A stretch of 64,000 nt of DNA from Panorpa germanica (GCA_963678705.1 CAVMBN010000174.1:1-64000), one strand, 5' to 3'; positions 1-12,435 are shown, counted from the stretch's first letter. Notes: generated by a model not told the origin, from the sequence alone. Made by a program: numbers and translations.

Positions 1-850
1 GGTAATGCGGCTGTAGGATAAAAGTCTGGAGACGATACCAAATATATTGCCAAAGAGATAAATGCATATATGCATAAGCTCTGGCAAGACAGATGGGACT
101 TAATACAAAAAGGAAGACCTACGTATTGGTTTACAAGGACGTTAATATTGCTTTGCAACACAAGTGGTTCCTATCTACTATGTGTGTGATCGGCTCCTGC
201 TACTTTAGGTAAAAAAAGTGATTAAAAGTGAGAAATTAATTACGGAAAAACATTAAATAAATTATATGAATACTTTTTCAAACGAAAAGTATTTAAGTTT
301 GTATTACATTTGTGTTAATTTACCCTAAACAAAGTGTTTTTACAAAAGTTTGACAGTTGGAAACCAGTGTTAAAAACGAATTTTTCATTACGCGTACACG
401 CGGTCTTATAAACATAACTTTAAAATTGTAACTTTGATGTTTGATATAAGACTTTAATAAGTGCGAAAGACAAAACAAGTGATAATAATTAGGTTAGTGT
501 TAGTGCTTAAACATCAAGTGGTTAAGAAAATCAAGAAATTTGTAGAGCTATATAAGGAGGACCTCATATAAACACTACAAATATACGGAAGACAAAAGGT
601 TGCCGCCCACTATCAAGTTAGTCGATTAACATTACCTATAAATAATATTAAAACATAAAAATTAGTTTATATAAATGCGTGTTTTAAATAATAAAGAGAG
701 TGTATTAATTGTTATAAGTGATTAAGTGAACATTATATGCGGTTTTCTTGAAAATAGTGATTGATCGTTCATGAACGTTCAATGGTAACAAACAAATGGT
801 AAGTAATTAAGCATAAGTACAAGTATGTACATGAGATATTTATAGAAATT
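1..850 (+). repeat. Satellite array, partial first unit
   Basis: This is the tail of a 1.58-kb satellite unit cut by the window edge. It starts in the C-terminal part of the R1-like remnant (readable LWQDRWDLIQKGRPTYWF near 80-135). It then runs through the AT-rich non-coding half: the palindrome-like CGCGTACACGCG (about 391), the GTTCATGAAC palindrome (about 768) and the donor-like ATGGTAAGTAA (about 797). The same order recurs in all later units. Confidence 0.9.
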
Positions 851-1790
851 CAGTGTGCCTTTGATAATGTCTGGTGGCCAAGTGACCTTCAAAGAATTAG
901 ACCGGCAAAAACCTCTAGGTACGTCTACTGCGCTATGGAGAACTATTTTCATTGTCGAACATTAATTTTACAAACCGATTACCGTTCCATGAAAAGGCAA
1001 CTATCTAAAAGTTGTCCTCAGCGATCCGTAATTGGGCCTGAGCTCTGGAACATGGTATTTGACGAGAACAGTGTTTCTTACTCGAAAGGTTGTGTAAACG
1101 TATGTTTTGCCAACAATAATGTGATCCTTATCGGTGCAAATAGTACAGAACAACTAGAAAGCCGTTCTCGACCTGCTATAGATAAAATCTGTAGTTTCTT
1201 GAAGCTACAAAGCTACGAAACAAATACGGTAACAACGAATGATAAACTTGTAACACACCTTGCGCGTGTCACAAGGACGGAATGAAGCTTAAACTCGGCA
1301 ACTATGCCGACACTATACAAGAGGGCATTTATGCCAATGGTTGTGTATTGTGCTTCGGCATGGTATTACAAGATCAATCTTCCAGATCTTCCATGCAAAG
1401 AACTATGTTATTGACGATAACGCGTTGTTGCAGAACTGTATCTACAGAAGTGGTGCAGGTGATATTAGGGACAATTCCTTTAGATTTAAATATCACTCAT
1501 GCACTTACTCAAGTACAAATTACGCTAGAACTAAAAAAATCAAATTTTGATGATTTAAAACTAATGCGACAAATTTCGAGGATTTAAAGTTATTGCGGCT
1601 GTAGGATAAAAGTCTAGATACGATACCAAATATATTGCCAAAGAGATGAATGCATATATGCATAAGCTCTGGCAAGACAGATGGGACTTAATACAAAAAG
1701 GAAGACCTACGTATTGGTTTACAAGGACGATAATATTGCTTTGCAACACAAGTGGTTCCTATCTACTATGTGTGTGATCGGCTCCTGCTA
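851..1790 (+). pseudogene. R1-clade non-LTR retrotransposon pol remnant (representative of every unit)
   Basis: The plus strand reads as the second half of an R1-type ORF2. RT motif A appears as AFDNVWWP. It is followed by SKGCPQRSVMGPELWNMVFD (consensus of units), which matches the R1 'GCPQGSVLGP' block. Next come a degraded active-site box FANDN where FADD is expected, then CRTVSTEVVQVILGTIPLDL and a C-terminal LWQDRWDLIQKGRPTYWF. The Asp upstream of AFDNVWW is Glu, and stops and a frameshift separate the blocks. Endonuclease and N-terminal RT are absent from every unit. The remnant therefore cannot work and survives as part of the satellite monomer. Family assignment is by motif recognition. 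Confidence 0.85.
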
Positions 1791-2438
1791 CTTTAGGTGA
1801 AAAAAGTGATTCAAAGTGAGAAATTAATTACGGAAAAAAAAAAAAAAAATTATATGAATACTTTTTCAAACGAAAAATATTTAAGTTTGTTTTAAATTTG
1901 TGTTAATTTACCCTTAACAAAGTGTTTTTACAATAGTTTGACAGTTTTAAACCAGTGTTAAAAACGAATGTTTCATTACGCGTACACGCGGTCTTATAAA
2001 CATAACCTTAAAATTGTAACTTTGATGTTTGATATAAGACATTAATAGGTGTGATAGACAAAAAAAGTGATAATAATTAGGTTAGTGTTAGTGCTAAAAC
2101 ATCAAGTGGTTAAGAAATTCAAGAAATCTGTAGAGCTAGATAAGGAAGACCTCATATAAACACTACAAATATACGGAAGACAAAAGGTTGCCGCCCACTA
2201 TCGAGTAAGTCGATTAACATTAACTATAAATATTATTAAAACATAAGAATTAGTTTATATAAATGCGTGTTTTAAATAATAAAGAGAGTGTATTAATTGT
2301 TATAAGTGATTAAGTGAACAATATATGCGGTTTTCTTGGAAATAGTGATTGATCGTTCATGAACATTCAATGGTAACAAACAAATGGTAAGTAAGTAGGC
2401 ATAAGTACAAGTATGTACATGAGATATTTATAGAAATT
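851..2438 (+). repeat. R1-derived satellite unit 1 (1588 bp)
   Basis: A full unit, counted from the conserved CAGTGTGCC anchor to the next one. The first 0.95 kb is a decayed R1-clade pol fragment and the rest is AT-rich non-coding sequence. This copy keeps a 116-codon open stretch over the RT core (935-1285). It carries a poly-A tract at about 1836 and the private change 'AACAATAATG' in the YADD-box region. The anchor spacing to the next unit is 1588 bp. Confidence 0.92.
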
Positions 2439-4022
2439 CAGTGTGCCTTTGATAATGTCTGGTGGCCAAGTGATTTACAAAGAATAAAACCGGCAAAAAC
2501 CTCAAGATACGTCTACTGCGCTATGGAGAACTATTTTCATTGTCGAACATTAATTTTACAAACCGATTACCGTTCCATGAAAAGACTATCTAAAGGTTGT
2601 CCTTAGCGATCCGTTATGGGGCCTGAGCTCTGGAACATGGTATTCGACGAGAACTGTGTTTCTATTTCAAGAGGTTGTGTAAACGTATGTTTTGCCAACG
2701 ATATTGTGATTCTTATCAGTGCAAATAGTACAAAACAACTAGAAAGCCGTTCTCGACCTGCTATAGATAAAATCTGTAGTTTCTTGAAGCTACAAAGCTA
2801 CGAAACAAATACGGTAACAACGAATGATAAACTTGTAACACACCTTGCGCGTGTCTCAAGGACGGAATGAATCTTAAACTCGTCAACTATGCTGACACTA
2901 TTGAAGGGGGCATTTATGCCATTGGTTGTGTGTTGTGCTTCGGCATGGTATTACAGGATCAATCTTCCAGATCTTCCATGCAAAGAACTATGTTACTGAC
3001 GAGGACGCGTTGTTGCAGAACTGTATCTACAGAAGTGGTGCAGGTGATATTGGGGACAATTCCTTTAGATTTAAAAATCACTTATGCACTTACTAAAGTA
3101 CAAATTACGCTAGAACTGAAAAAATCAAATTTTGATGATTTATAATAATGCGACAAAATTCGAGGATTTAAAGTTAATGCGGCTGTAGGATAAAAGTCTG
3201 GAGACGATACCAAATATATTGCCAAAGAGATGAATGCATATATGCATAAGCTCTGTCAAGACAGATGGGACTTAATACAAAAAGGAAGACCTACGTATTG
3301 GTTTACAAGGACGATAATATTGCTTTGCAACACAAGTGGTTCCTATCTACTATGTGTGTGATCGGCTCCTGCTACTTTAGGTAAAAAAAGTGATTCAAAG
3401 TGAGAAATTAATAACGGAAAAAAATTAAATAAATTATATGAATACTTTTTCAAACGAAAAGTATTTAAGTTTGTTTTAAATTTGTGTTAATTTACCCTAA
3501 ACAAAGTGTTTTTACAAAAGTTTGACAGTTGGAAACCAGTGTTAAAAACGAATTTTTCATTACGCGTACACGCGGTCTTATAAACATAACCTTAAAATTG
3601 TAACTTTGATGTTTGCTATAAGACATTAATAAGTGTGATAGACAAAAAAAGTGATAATAATTAGGTAAGTGTTAGTGCTAAAACATCAAGTGGTTAGGAA
3701 TTTCAAGAAATCTGTAGAGCTAGATAAGGAAGACCTCATATAAACACTACAAATATACGGAAGACAAAAGGTTGCCGCCCACTATCAAGTAAGTCGATTA
3801 ACATTAACTATAAATAATATTAAAACATAAGAATTAGTTTATATAAATGCGTGTTTTAAATAATAAAGAAAATGTATTAATTGTTATAAGTGATTAAGTG
3901 AACAATATATGCGGTTTTCTTAGAAATAGTGATTGATCGTTCATGAACATTCAATGGTAACAAACAAATGGTAAGTAAGTAGGCATAAGTACAAGTATGT
4001 ACATGAGATATTTATAGAAATT
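2439..4022 (+). repeat. R1-derived satellite unit 2 (1584 bp)
   Basis: Same architecture as unit 1. It lacks a few bases just before the GCPQ block ('AAAGACTATC' for AAAGGCAACTATC), a change shared with unit 3, so units 2 and 3 form a sub-lineage. The RT core is open over 84 codons (2616-2870). The donor-like ATGGTAAGTAAG is intact at about 2384 of the preceding unit and again near 3968. Confidence 0.92.
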
Positions 4023-5607
4023 CAGTGTGCCTTTAATAATGTCTGGTGGCCAAGTGACCTTTAAAGAATTAGACCGGCAGACACCTCTAGGTACGTCTAC
4101 TGCACTATAAAGAACTATTTTCATTGTCGAAATTTAATTTTACAAACCGATTGCCGTTCAATGAAAAGACTATCTAAAGGTTGTCCTTAGCGATCCGTAA
4201 TGGGGCCTGAGCTCTGGGACATGGTATTCGACGAGAACTGTGTTTCTCACTCAAGAGGTTGTGTAAACGAATGTTTTGCCAACGATAATGTGATCCTTAT
4301 CGGTGCAAATAGTAGAGAACAACTAGAAAGCCGTTCTCGACCTGCTATAGATAAAATCTGTAGTTTCTTGAAGCTACAAAGCTACGAAACAAATACAGTA
4401 ACTACGAATGATAAACTTGTAACACACCTTGCGCGTATCACAAGGACGGAATGAAGCTTAAACTCGGCAACTATGCCGACACTATAGAAGGGGGCATTTA
4501 TGCCATTGGTTGTGTGTTGTGCTTCGGCATGGTATTACAGGATCAATCTTCCAGATCTTCCATGCAAAGAACTATGTTATAGACGATAACGCGTTGTTGC
4601 AGAACTGTATCTACAGAAGTGGTGCAGGTGTATTTGGGGACAATTCCTGTAGATTTAAATATCACTCATGCACTTAATCAAGTACAAATTACGCTAGAAC
4701 TGAAAAAATCAAATTTTGATGATTTAAAATTAATGCGACAAATTTCGAGGATTTAAAGTTAATGCGGCTGTAGGATAAAAGTCTGGAAATGATACCAAGT
4801 ATATTGCCAAAGAGATGAATGCATATATGCATAAGCTCTGGCAAGACAGATGGGACTTAATACAAAGAGGAAGACCTACGTATTGGTTTACAAGGACGTT
4901 AATATTGCTTTGCAACACAAGTCGTTCCTATCTACTATGTGTGTAATCAACTCCTGCTACTTTAGGTGAAAAAAGTAATTAAAAGTGAGAAATTAATTAC
5001 GAAAAAAAATTAAATAAATTATATGAATACTTTTTCAAACGAAAAGTATTTAAGTTTGTTTTAAATTTGTGTTAATTCACCCTAAACAAAGTGTTTTTAC
5101 AAAAGTTTGACAGTTGGAAACCAGTGTTACTAACGAATTTTTCTTTACGCGTACAAGCGGTCTTATAAACATAACCTCAAAATTGTAAATTTGATGTTTG
5201 ATATAAGACATTAATAAGTGCGATAGACAAAAAACGTGATAATAATTAGGCTAGTGTTAGTGCTAAAACATCAAGTTGTTAAGAAATTCAAGAAATCTGT
5301 AGAGCTATATAAGGAAGACCTTATATAAACACTACAAATATACGGAAGACAAAAGGTTGCCGCTCACTATCAAGTAAGTCGATTAACATTAACTATAAAT
5401 AATATTAAAATATAAGAATTAGTTTATATAAATGCGTGTTTTAAATAATAATGAGAGCGTATTAATTGTTATAAGTGATTGAGTGAACAATATATGCGGT
5501 TTTCTTGGAAATAGTGATTGATCGTTCATGAACATTCAATGGTAACAAACAAATGGTAAGTAAGTAGGCATAAGTACAAGTATGTATATGAGATATTTTT
5601 AGAAATT
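4023..5607 (+). repeat. R1-derived satellite unit 3 (1585 bp)
   Basis: Shares the pre-GCPQ deletion with unit 2. Its downstream part (about 4780-5030) carries a set of rare variants: TACCAAGTATATTG, ACAAAGAGGAAG, AAGTCGTTCC and GTAATCAACTCC. These reappear together only in the unit at 49826-51404, on the other side of the 32-kb mobile-element block. Confidence 0.92.
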
Positions 5608-7200
5608 CAGTGTGCCTTTGTTAATGTCTGGTGGCCAAGTGACATTCAAAGGACTAGACCGGCAAAAACCTCTAGGTACGTCTACTGCGCTATGGAAAAC
5701 TATTTTTATTGTCGAACATTAATTTTACAAACCGATTACCGTTCCATGAAAGGGCAACTATCTAAAGGTTGTCCTCAGCGATCCGTAATGGGGCCTGAGC
5801 TCTGGAACGTGGAATTTGACGAGAACTGTGTTTCTCACTCGAAAGGTTGTGTAAACGTATCTTTTGCCAACGATAATGTGATCCTTATCGGTGCAAATAG
5901 TACAGAACAACTAGAAAGTGTCCTCGACCTGCTATAGATAAAATCAGTAGTTTCTTGAAGCTACAAAGCTACAAAGCTACAAAACAAATACGGTAACAAC
6001 GAATAAAAAACTTGTAACACACCTTGCGCGTTTCACAAGGACGGAATGAAGCTTAAACTCGGCAACTATGCCGACACTATACAAGGGGGCATTTATGACA
6101 AAGGTTGTGTATTGTGCTTCGGCATGGTATTACAGGATCAATCTTCCAGATCTTCCATGCAAAGAACTATATAATTGACGATGACGCGTTGTTGCAGAAC
6201 TGTATCTACAGAAAAGGTGCAGGTGATATTAGGGACAATTCCTTTAGATTGAAAAATCACTCATGCACTTACTCAAGTACAAATTACGCTAGAACTGAAA
6301 AAATCAAATTTTGATGATTTAAAATTAATGCGACAAATTTCGAGGATTTGAAGTTAATGCAGCTGTAGGATAAAAGTCTGGAGACGATACCAAATATATT
6401 GCCAAAGAGATGAATGCATATATGCATAAGCTCTGGCAAGACAGATGGGACTTAATATAAAAAGGAAGACCTACGTATTGGTTTACAAGGACGTTAATAT
6501 TGCTTTGCAACACAAGTGGCTCCTATCTACTATGTGTGTGATCGGCTCCTGCTACTTTAGGTAAAAAAAGTAATTAAAAGTGAGAAATTAATTATGGAAA
6601 AAAATTAAATAAATTATATAAATACTTTTTCAAACAAAAAGTATTTAAGTTTGTTTTAAACTTGTGTTAATTTACCCTAAACAAAGTGTTTTTACAAAAG
6701 TTTGACAGTTGGAAACCAGTGTTAGAAACGAATTTTTTATTACGCGTATACGCAGTCTTATAAACATAACCTCAAAATTGTAACTTTGATGTTTGATATA
6801 TGACATTAATGTCATAATAGTTAGAAAAGTGATAATAATTAGGTTAGTGTTAGTGCTAAAACATCAAGTGGTTAAGAAATTCAAGAAATCTTTAGAGCTA
6901 TATCAAAAAGAACTCATATAAACACTACAAATATACGGAAGACAAAAGGTTGCCGCCCACTATCAAGTAAGTCGATTAACATTACCTATAAATAATATTA
7001 AAACATAAGAATTAGTTTATATAAATGCGTGTTTTAAATAATATAGAGAGTATATTAATTGTTATAAGTGATTAAGTGAACAATATATGCGGTTTTCTTG
7101 GAAATAGTGATTGATCGTTTATGAACATTCAATGGTAACAAACAAATGGTAAGTAAGTAGGCATAAGTCCAAGTATGTACATGAGATATTTATAGAAATT
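5608..7200 (+). repeat. R1-derived satellite unit 4 (1593 bp)
   Basis: Full unit. It has a short local duplication, 'AGCTACAAAGCTACAAA' near 5959-5985, which also occurs in the unit at 8785 and accounts for much of the extra length. The RT core is open for 81 codons (5692-5937) and then stops because of a deletion in the region after GANSTEQ. Confidence 0.92.
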
Positions 7201-8784
7201 CAGTGTGCCTTTGATAATGTCTGGTGGCCAAGTGACCTTCAAAGAATTTGACCGGCAAAAACCTCTAGGTACGTCTACTGCGCTATGGAGAACTATTTTT
7301 ATTGTCGAACATTAATTTTACAAACCGATTACCGTTCCATGAAAAGACAACTATCTAAAGGTTGTCCTCAGCGATCCGTAATGGGGCTGATCTCTGGAAC
7401 ATGGTATTCGACAAAAACTGTATTTTTTACTCGAAAGGTTTTGTAAACGTATGTTTTGCTAAAGATAATGTGATCCTTATCGGTGCAAATAGTACAGAAC
7501 AACTAGAAAGCCGTTTTTAACCTGCTATAGATAAAATCTGTAGTTTCTTTAAGCGACAAAGCTACGAAACAAATACGGTAACAACGAATGATAAACTTGT
7601 AACACACCTTGCGCGTGTCACCAGGACTGAATGAAGCTTAAACTCGGCAACTATGCCGACACTATACAAGGGGGCATTTATGCCAATGGTTGTGTATTTT
7701 GCTTCGGCATGGTATTACAGGATCAATCTTCCAGATCTTCCATGCAAAGAACTATATTATTGACGATAACGCGTTGTTGCAGAACTGTATCTACAGAAGT
7801 GGTGCAGGTGATATTGGCGACAATTCCTTTAGATTTAAAAATCACTCATGCACTTACTCAAGTATAAATTACGCTAGAACTAAAAAAATCAAATTTTGAT
7901 GATTTAAAATTAATGCGACAAATTTCGAGGATTTAAAGTTAATGCGGCTGTAGGATAAAAGTCTGGAGACGATACCAAATATATTGCCAAAGAGATGAAT
8001 GCATATATGCATAAGCTCTGGCAAGACAGATGGTACTTAATACAAAAAGAAAGACCTACGTATTGGTTTACAAGAACGTTAATATTGCTTTGCAACACAA
8101 GTCGTTCCTATCTACTATGTGTATGATCGGCTCCTCCTACTATAGGTGGAAAAAGTGATTAAAATTGAGAAATTAATTACGGAACAAAATTAAATAATAT
8201 ATATGAATACTTTTTCAAACGCAAAGTATTTAAGTTTGTTTTAAATTTGTGTTAATTTACCCTAAACAAAGTGTTTTTACAAAAGTTTGACAGTTGGAAA
8301 CCAGTGTTAAAAACGAATTTTTCATTACGCGTACACGCGGTCTTATAAACATAACCCTAAAATTGTAACTTTGATGTTTGATATAAGACATTAATAAGTG
8401 CGATAGACAAAAAAAGTGATAATAATTTAGTTAGTGTTAGTGCTAAAACATCAAGTGGTTAAGAAATTCAAGAAATCTGTAGAGGTATATGGAAGACCTC
8501 ATATAAGAACTACAAATATACGGAAGACAAAAGGTTGCCGCCCACTATCAAGTAAGTCGAATAACATTACCTATAAATAATATAAAAACATAAGAATTAG
8601 TTTATATAAATGCGTGTTTTAAATATTAAAGAGAGTGTATTAATTGTTATAAGTGATTAAGGGATCAATATATGCGGCTTTCTTTGAAATAGTGATTGAT
8701 CGTTCATGAACATTCAATGGTAACAACAAATGGTAATTTAGTAAGCATAAGTACAAGTATGTACATGAGATATTTATAGAAATT
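7201..8784 (+). repeat. R1-derived satellite unit 5 (1584 bp)
   Basis: Full unit with a heavily decayed RT core: a base is lost in 'GGGGCTGATCTC' and there is a stop in the region after GANSTEQ. The C-terminal R1 remnant and the AT-rich half match the array consensus. It also carries the AAGTCGTTCC variant at about 8100. Confidence 0.92.
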
Positions 8785-10342
8785 CAGTGTGCCTTTGATA
8801 ATGTCTGGTGGCCAAGTGACCTTCAAAGAATTAGACCGGCAAAAACCTCTAGGTACGTCTACTGCGCTATGGAGAACTATTTTCATTATCATACATTAAT
8901 TTTACAAACCGATTACCGTTCCATGAAAAGGCAACTATCTAAAGGTTGTCCTCAACGATCCGGTAATGGGGCCTGAGCTCTGGAACATGGTATTCGACGA
9001 GAACTGTGTTTCTCACTCGAAAGGTTGTGTAAACGTATGTTTTACCAACGATAATGTGATCCTTATCGGTGCAAATAGTACAGAACAACTAGAAAGCCGT
9101 CCTCGACCTGCAATAGATAAAATCAATAGTTTCTTGGAGCTACAAAGCTACAAAGCTACAAAACAAATACGGTAACAACGAATGATAAACTTGTAACACA
9201 CCTTGCGTGTGTCACAAGGACGGAATGAGGCTTAAACTCGGCAACTATGCCGACACTATACAAGGGGGCATTTATGCCAATAGTTGTGTATTGTGCTTTG
9301 GCATGGTATTACAGGATCAATCTTCCAGATCTTCTATGCAAAGTACTATGTTATTGACGATGACGCGTTGTTGCAGAACTGTATCTACAGAAGTGGTGCA
9401 GGTGATATAGGGGACAATTCCTTTAGATTTAAATATCACTCATGTACTTACTCAAGTACAAATTACGCTAGAACTGAAAGAATAAAATTTTGATGATTTA
9501 AAATTAATGCGACAAATTAAAACAGAATAAAAGTCTAGAGACGATACCAAATATATTGCCAAAGGGATGAATGCATTTATGCATAAGCTCTGGCAAGACA
9601 GATGGGACTTAATACAAAAAGTAAAACCTACGTATTGGTTTACAAGGACGTTAATATTGCTTTGCAACAAAAGTGGTTCCTATCTACTATGTGTGTGATC
9701 GGCTCCTGCTACTTTAGGTGAAAAAAGTGATTAAAAGTGAGAAATTAATTATGGAAAAAAATTAAATAAATTATATGAATACTTTTTCAAACGAAAAGTA
9801 TTTAAGTTTGTTTTAAATTTGTGTTAATTTGCCCTTAACAAAGTGTTTTTACAAAAGTTTGACAGTTGGAAACCAGTGTTAAAAACGAATTTTTCATTAC
9901 GCGTACACGCGGTCTTATAAACATAACCTTAAAATTGTAACTTTGATGTTTGATATAAGACATTAATAAGTGCGATAGACAAAAGAAGTGATAATAATTA
10001 GGTTAGTGTTAGTGCTAAAACATCAAGTGGTTAAGAAATTCAAGAATGGAAGACCTCATATAAACACTACAAATATACGGAAGACAAAAAGTTGCCGCCC
10101 ACTATCAAGTAAGTCGATTAACATTAACTATAAATAAAATTAAAGCATAAGAATTAGTTTATATAAATGCGTGTTTTAAATAATAAAGAGAGTGTATTTA
10201 TTGTTATAAGTGATTAGGTGAACAATATATGCGGTTCTCTTGGAAATAGTGATTGATCGTTCATGAACATACAATGGTAACAAACAAATGGTAAGTAAGT
10301 AGGCATAAGTACAAGTATGTACATGAGATATTTATAGAAATT
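8785..10342 (+). repeat. R1-derived satellite unit 6 (1558 bp)
   Basis: Short unit. About 25 bp are missing around 9517-9530, where the 'TTTCGAGGATTTAAAG' stretch is lost. A further piece is lost at about 10047 ('TCAAGAATGGAAGACC'). It carries the same AAGCTACAAAGCTACAAA duplication as unit 4. Confidence 0.9.
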
Positions 10343-10377
10343 CAGTGTGCCTTTGATAATGTCTGGTGGCTAAGTGA
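10343..10377 (+). repeat. Satellite unit 7, start only, broken by the copia/prominin block
   Basis: Only the first 35 bases of a unit remain (motif A region, AFDNVWW). The sequence then switches to prominin-like sequence read on the minus strand. The satellite resumes at 12697 at a different point of the unit, so about 0.6 kb of the unit is missing. This is not a clean insertion. Confidence 0.8.
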
Positions 10378-11114
10378 TATTATAGCACCGCCGGCATCTA
10401 AAGATTTTTCAAGCCCTTTTTGAACTTCATCAAAATTGTCGAATAAGATATGTCTAACATGCTTTGCTGTACTCTCCAAATATTTCACAGAATCTCTTAA
10501 AGCGATTCTGACAGAGTTAGGAGCTAGTTTAATACCATCTTCCATATAACTGTTTGTAACAAAAGCTACAACAACACCAAATAGCATGGCAGTCGCTACC
10601 CCTATTAACAGCAACCCCAAAATGACTCGTCGGCAAGTGTTATGTTTTTTTTTTTATCAAAGAGTTGTGTTCTCGCACCACAAGAACCAGCACAACGATA
10701 GCAACAGAAACAAAATCCAATAATTGGCATCAAAATAGCAATAAGTAAACCTAGAATAACGATCACAATCAAGAATGCATAGTGTGATGCTAAAGTGGTC
10801 CATTGTGTAGCAAAATCACCAACCACGAAATTGCCGTCCTTCACAGTTAAAAAGCCATCTGGAACTGCTTTTTCACCGACAACTGCATTGAGAACCACGT
10901 GTCTCCAATTATACAAGGGTGCCATCCCCTTAGCGCTGAACGCTGTGCTAGCTTCGTATTTTGCATGGCTTTGGTATTCTGTGAATTCAACCTTGCCTAA
11001 GTCGATGGCCCTTTCCAATAACTCGACCACTTCTTTCCTATTACTATGTTGACTACTTCCACCACTCAATAATGTAGTTAATATTATAAAAACAAATAGT
11101 TTTAATTTAGCCAT
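10377..11114 (-). pseudogene. Prominin-like N-terminal fragment, intronless and frameshifted
   Basis: Read on the minus strand from ATG at 11114. It has a signal peptide (MAKLKLFVFIILTTLLSG), an extracellular stretch, a first membrane segment (residues about 113-135), a Cys-rich turn (FCFCCYRCAGSCG) and, after a one-base frameshift, a second membrane segment (VILGLLLIGVATAMLFGVVV). This order is that of the N-terminal part of prominins, pentaspan glycoproteins of membrane protrusions. The frameshift lies in a run of 11 T on the plus strand (about 10645-10655); 12 would restore the frame. Otherwise about 245 codons are open, with no intron visible. The fragment stops at the satellite junction, so the other loops and membrane segments are missing. 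A retrocopy or a piece carried by the neighbouring copia relic is likely. A single large host exon is the alternative. Confidence 0.72.
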
Positions 11115-11659
11115 TTTATATTTTTTTTTTTTATTTCAGCACGTATTTTTGATTGTTTGTTTTTTTTTTTTTAATTATTTACATTATATGTACCAGTTGC
11201 ACCTTGTTATTCTTTGGTTTGTTTTCAGATTTTTCTGATAGTTTTTTTTTTTATGTTACCACATTGTCAATATTTAAGACCAAGAAAATAAACAAAAAGA
11301 TTTTCATAAATATAACACTTATATAAATAAACTACAATAATTATATAATTTTATGAAGCACAATTAATATTTATATATCACTTTTAATATATATTTCAGT
11401 TATATTTGTATATATTTTATAACAAAGAAATATATACTCATTGAGCACTACATCTCCCGTCTATCGTCCGACATTTTTGTTTTTATTATTTTACCAAACA
11501 GATCAGAGAATGACCCGAGACCACAGTAGTCAGAGTCAATTGTCAATGCTCTCACCCGGCTGTGTCTTGCCAAACTCCGGTCCGGTGTATCGAACCCGAG
11601 GGCATAGTATTAAATACTCGGTGCCCATTGTTCGAACCTGGGACCACAGTGTATTGACG
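11115..11659. other. Non-coding spacer between prominin and copia fragments
   Basis: I see no gene here. Three runs of 12-13 T (about 11122, 11159 and 11248) lie upstream of the prominin ATG on its strand. On the minus strand at about 11595-11640 there are two B-box-like sequences, GGTTCGAACAATGGG and GGTTCGATACACCGG. This hints at a tRNA-derived SINE relic, but I find no clear A box. Confidence 0.4.
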
Positions 11660-12293
11660 TTATAGCTTTAACCGTCTCGGTCAATGTAGAACCTTCGGTT
11701 TGTGCAAATCCCTTAGCACAAAGTCTCGATTTGAACCGTGAACCCGTTGACTCTTCCTTTATTCGGAACACCCATTTACTGCCGATCACTTTGGCATTTG
11801 GAGGTTTGTCTATCAATGTCCAGGTTTCATTTTTCTTATGAGCATCAAGCAGACCGGAGAGCAGCAATGTCCCGAGCCACTCATCGTCCACTTTAAAGCC
11901 AATGTTGCGCAGCTTGTGAGCTGTTGACATAATTTTGCTCACATACTCTTCTATACTTTGACATCCACTGAGCGATGTGTTACATAAATCACGCAGAAGG
12001 CCAACTCGGCGTGTAAGTCCTGAGTCGTCAAACGCTGCGGCCAATTTGTCCCAAACTCTTTTGGCCGTGTTTTCCTCTTGGATATGAACGTAATTGATCG
12101 GATCAACCAGAAGAATTAACTTTGTTTTCGCTTTTGTATCACGTTTTGAATCTGTGGGTGACTCCGGGTTAACCTCAATACAATCCCATAATTCTTCGTG
12201 TTGTAGGTATGTTTTAACTGCAAATTGCCAAGTCGAATAGTTTTCACGGCCGGTTAACTTCTCGATTAATGCCAGTGAATTATTCGATGCCAT
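11660..12293 (-). pseudogene. Ty1/copia Gag fused to the start of reverse transcriptase by internal deletion
   Basis: From ATG at 12293 on the minus strand, the first 150 residues are a copia-type Gag: 'LTGRENYSTWQFAVKTYL', then 'KRVWDKLAAAFDDSGLTRR' and 'LLRDLCNTSLSGCQSIEEYV'. At about 11843 the reading frame passes directly into the opening of a copia RT (ETWTLIDKPPNAKVIGSKWV, then KSRLCAKGFAQTEG). The zinc knuckle, protease, integrase and most of RT are missing. The fusion is in frame. The frame runs on into unrelated sequence and stops at 11610. An LTR and primer-binding site lie immediately upstream, so this is the 5' end of a deleted element. Confidence 0.82.
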
Positions 12294-12435
12294 TTTTATT
12301 CGTTGAGAACACTTTAAACACAAAAAAACAGAAACAGTTTTAACAGTCACGTTTTTTTTTTAAGTTATGTTCACCACACTAAAAGTCTTTATTCACTTTT
12401 TGAAAAACACTTACTAAACGTCTCTGGATTTATCT
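12294..12435 (-). other. Copia leader between primer-binding site and Gag start
   Basis: Short untranslated leader of the copia relic. It contains a run of 10-11 T on the plus strand at about 12351. No reading frame is seen. Confidence 0.5.

Noticed and set aside
1561..1749. A 62-codon minus-strand reading frame (MLQSNI...NPRNLSH) present in nearly every unit
   Set aside because: It is the antisense of the R1 C-terminal remnant. It recurs because the unit recurs. Nothing in it looks like a protein, and the sense strand explains the sequence.
11590..11640. tRNA gene suggested by GGTTCGAA boxes on the minus strand
   Set aside because: Two B-box-like words are present, but I cannot form a cloverleaf or find a matching A box. 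It is kept only as a possible SINE relic.
11441..11665. 74-codon plus-strand frame
   Set aside because: No recognisable domain, low-complexity surroundings, and it overlaps the end of the copia fusion on the other strand.
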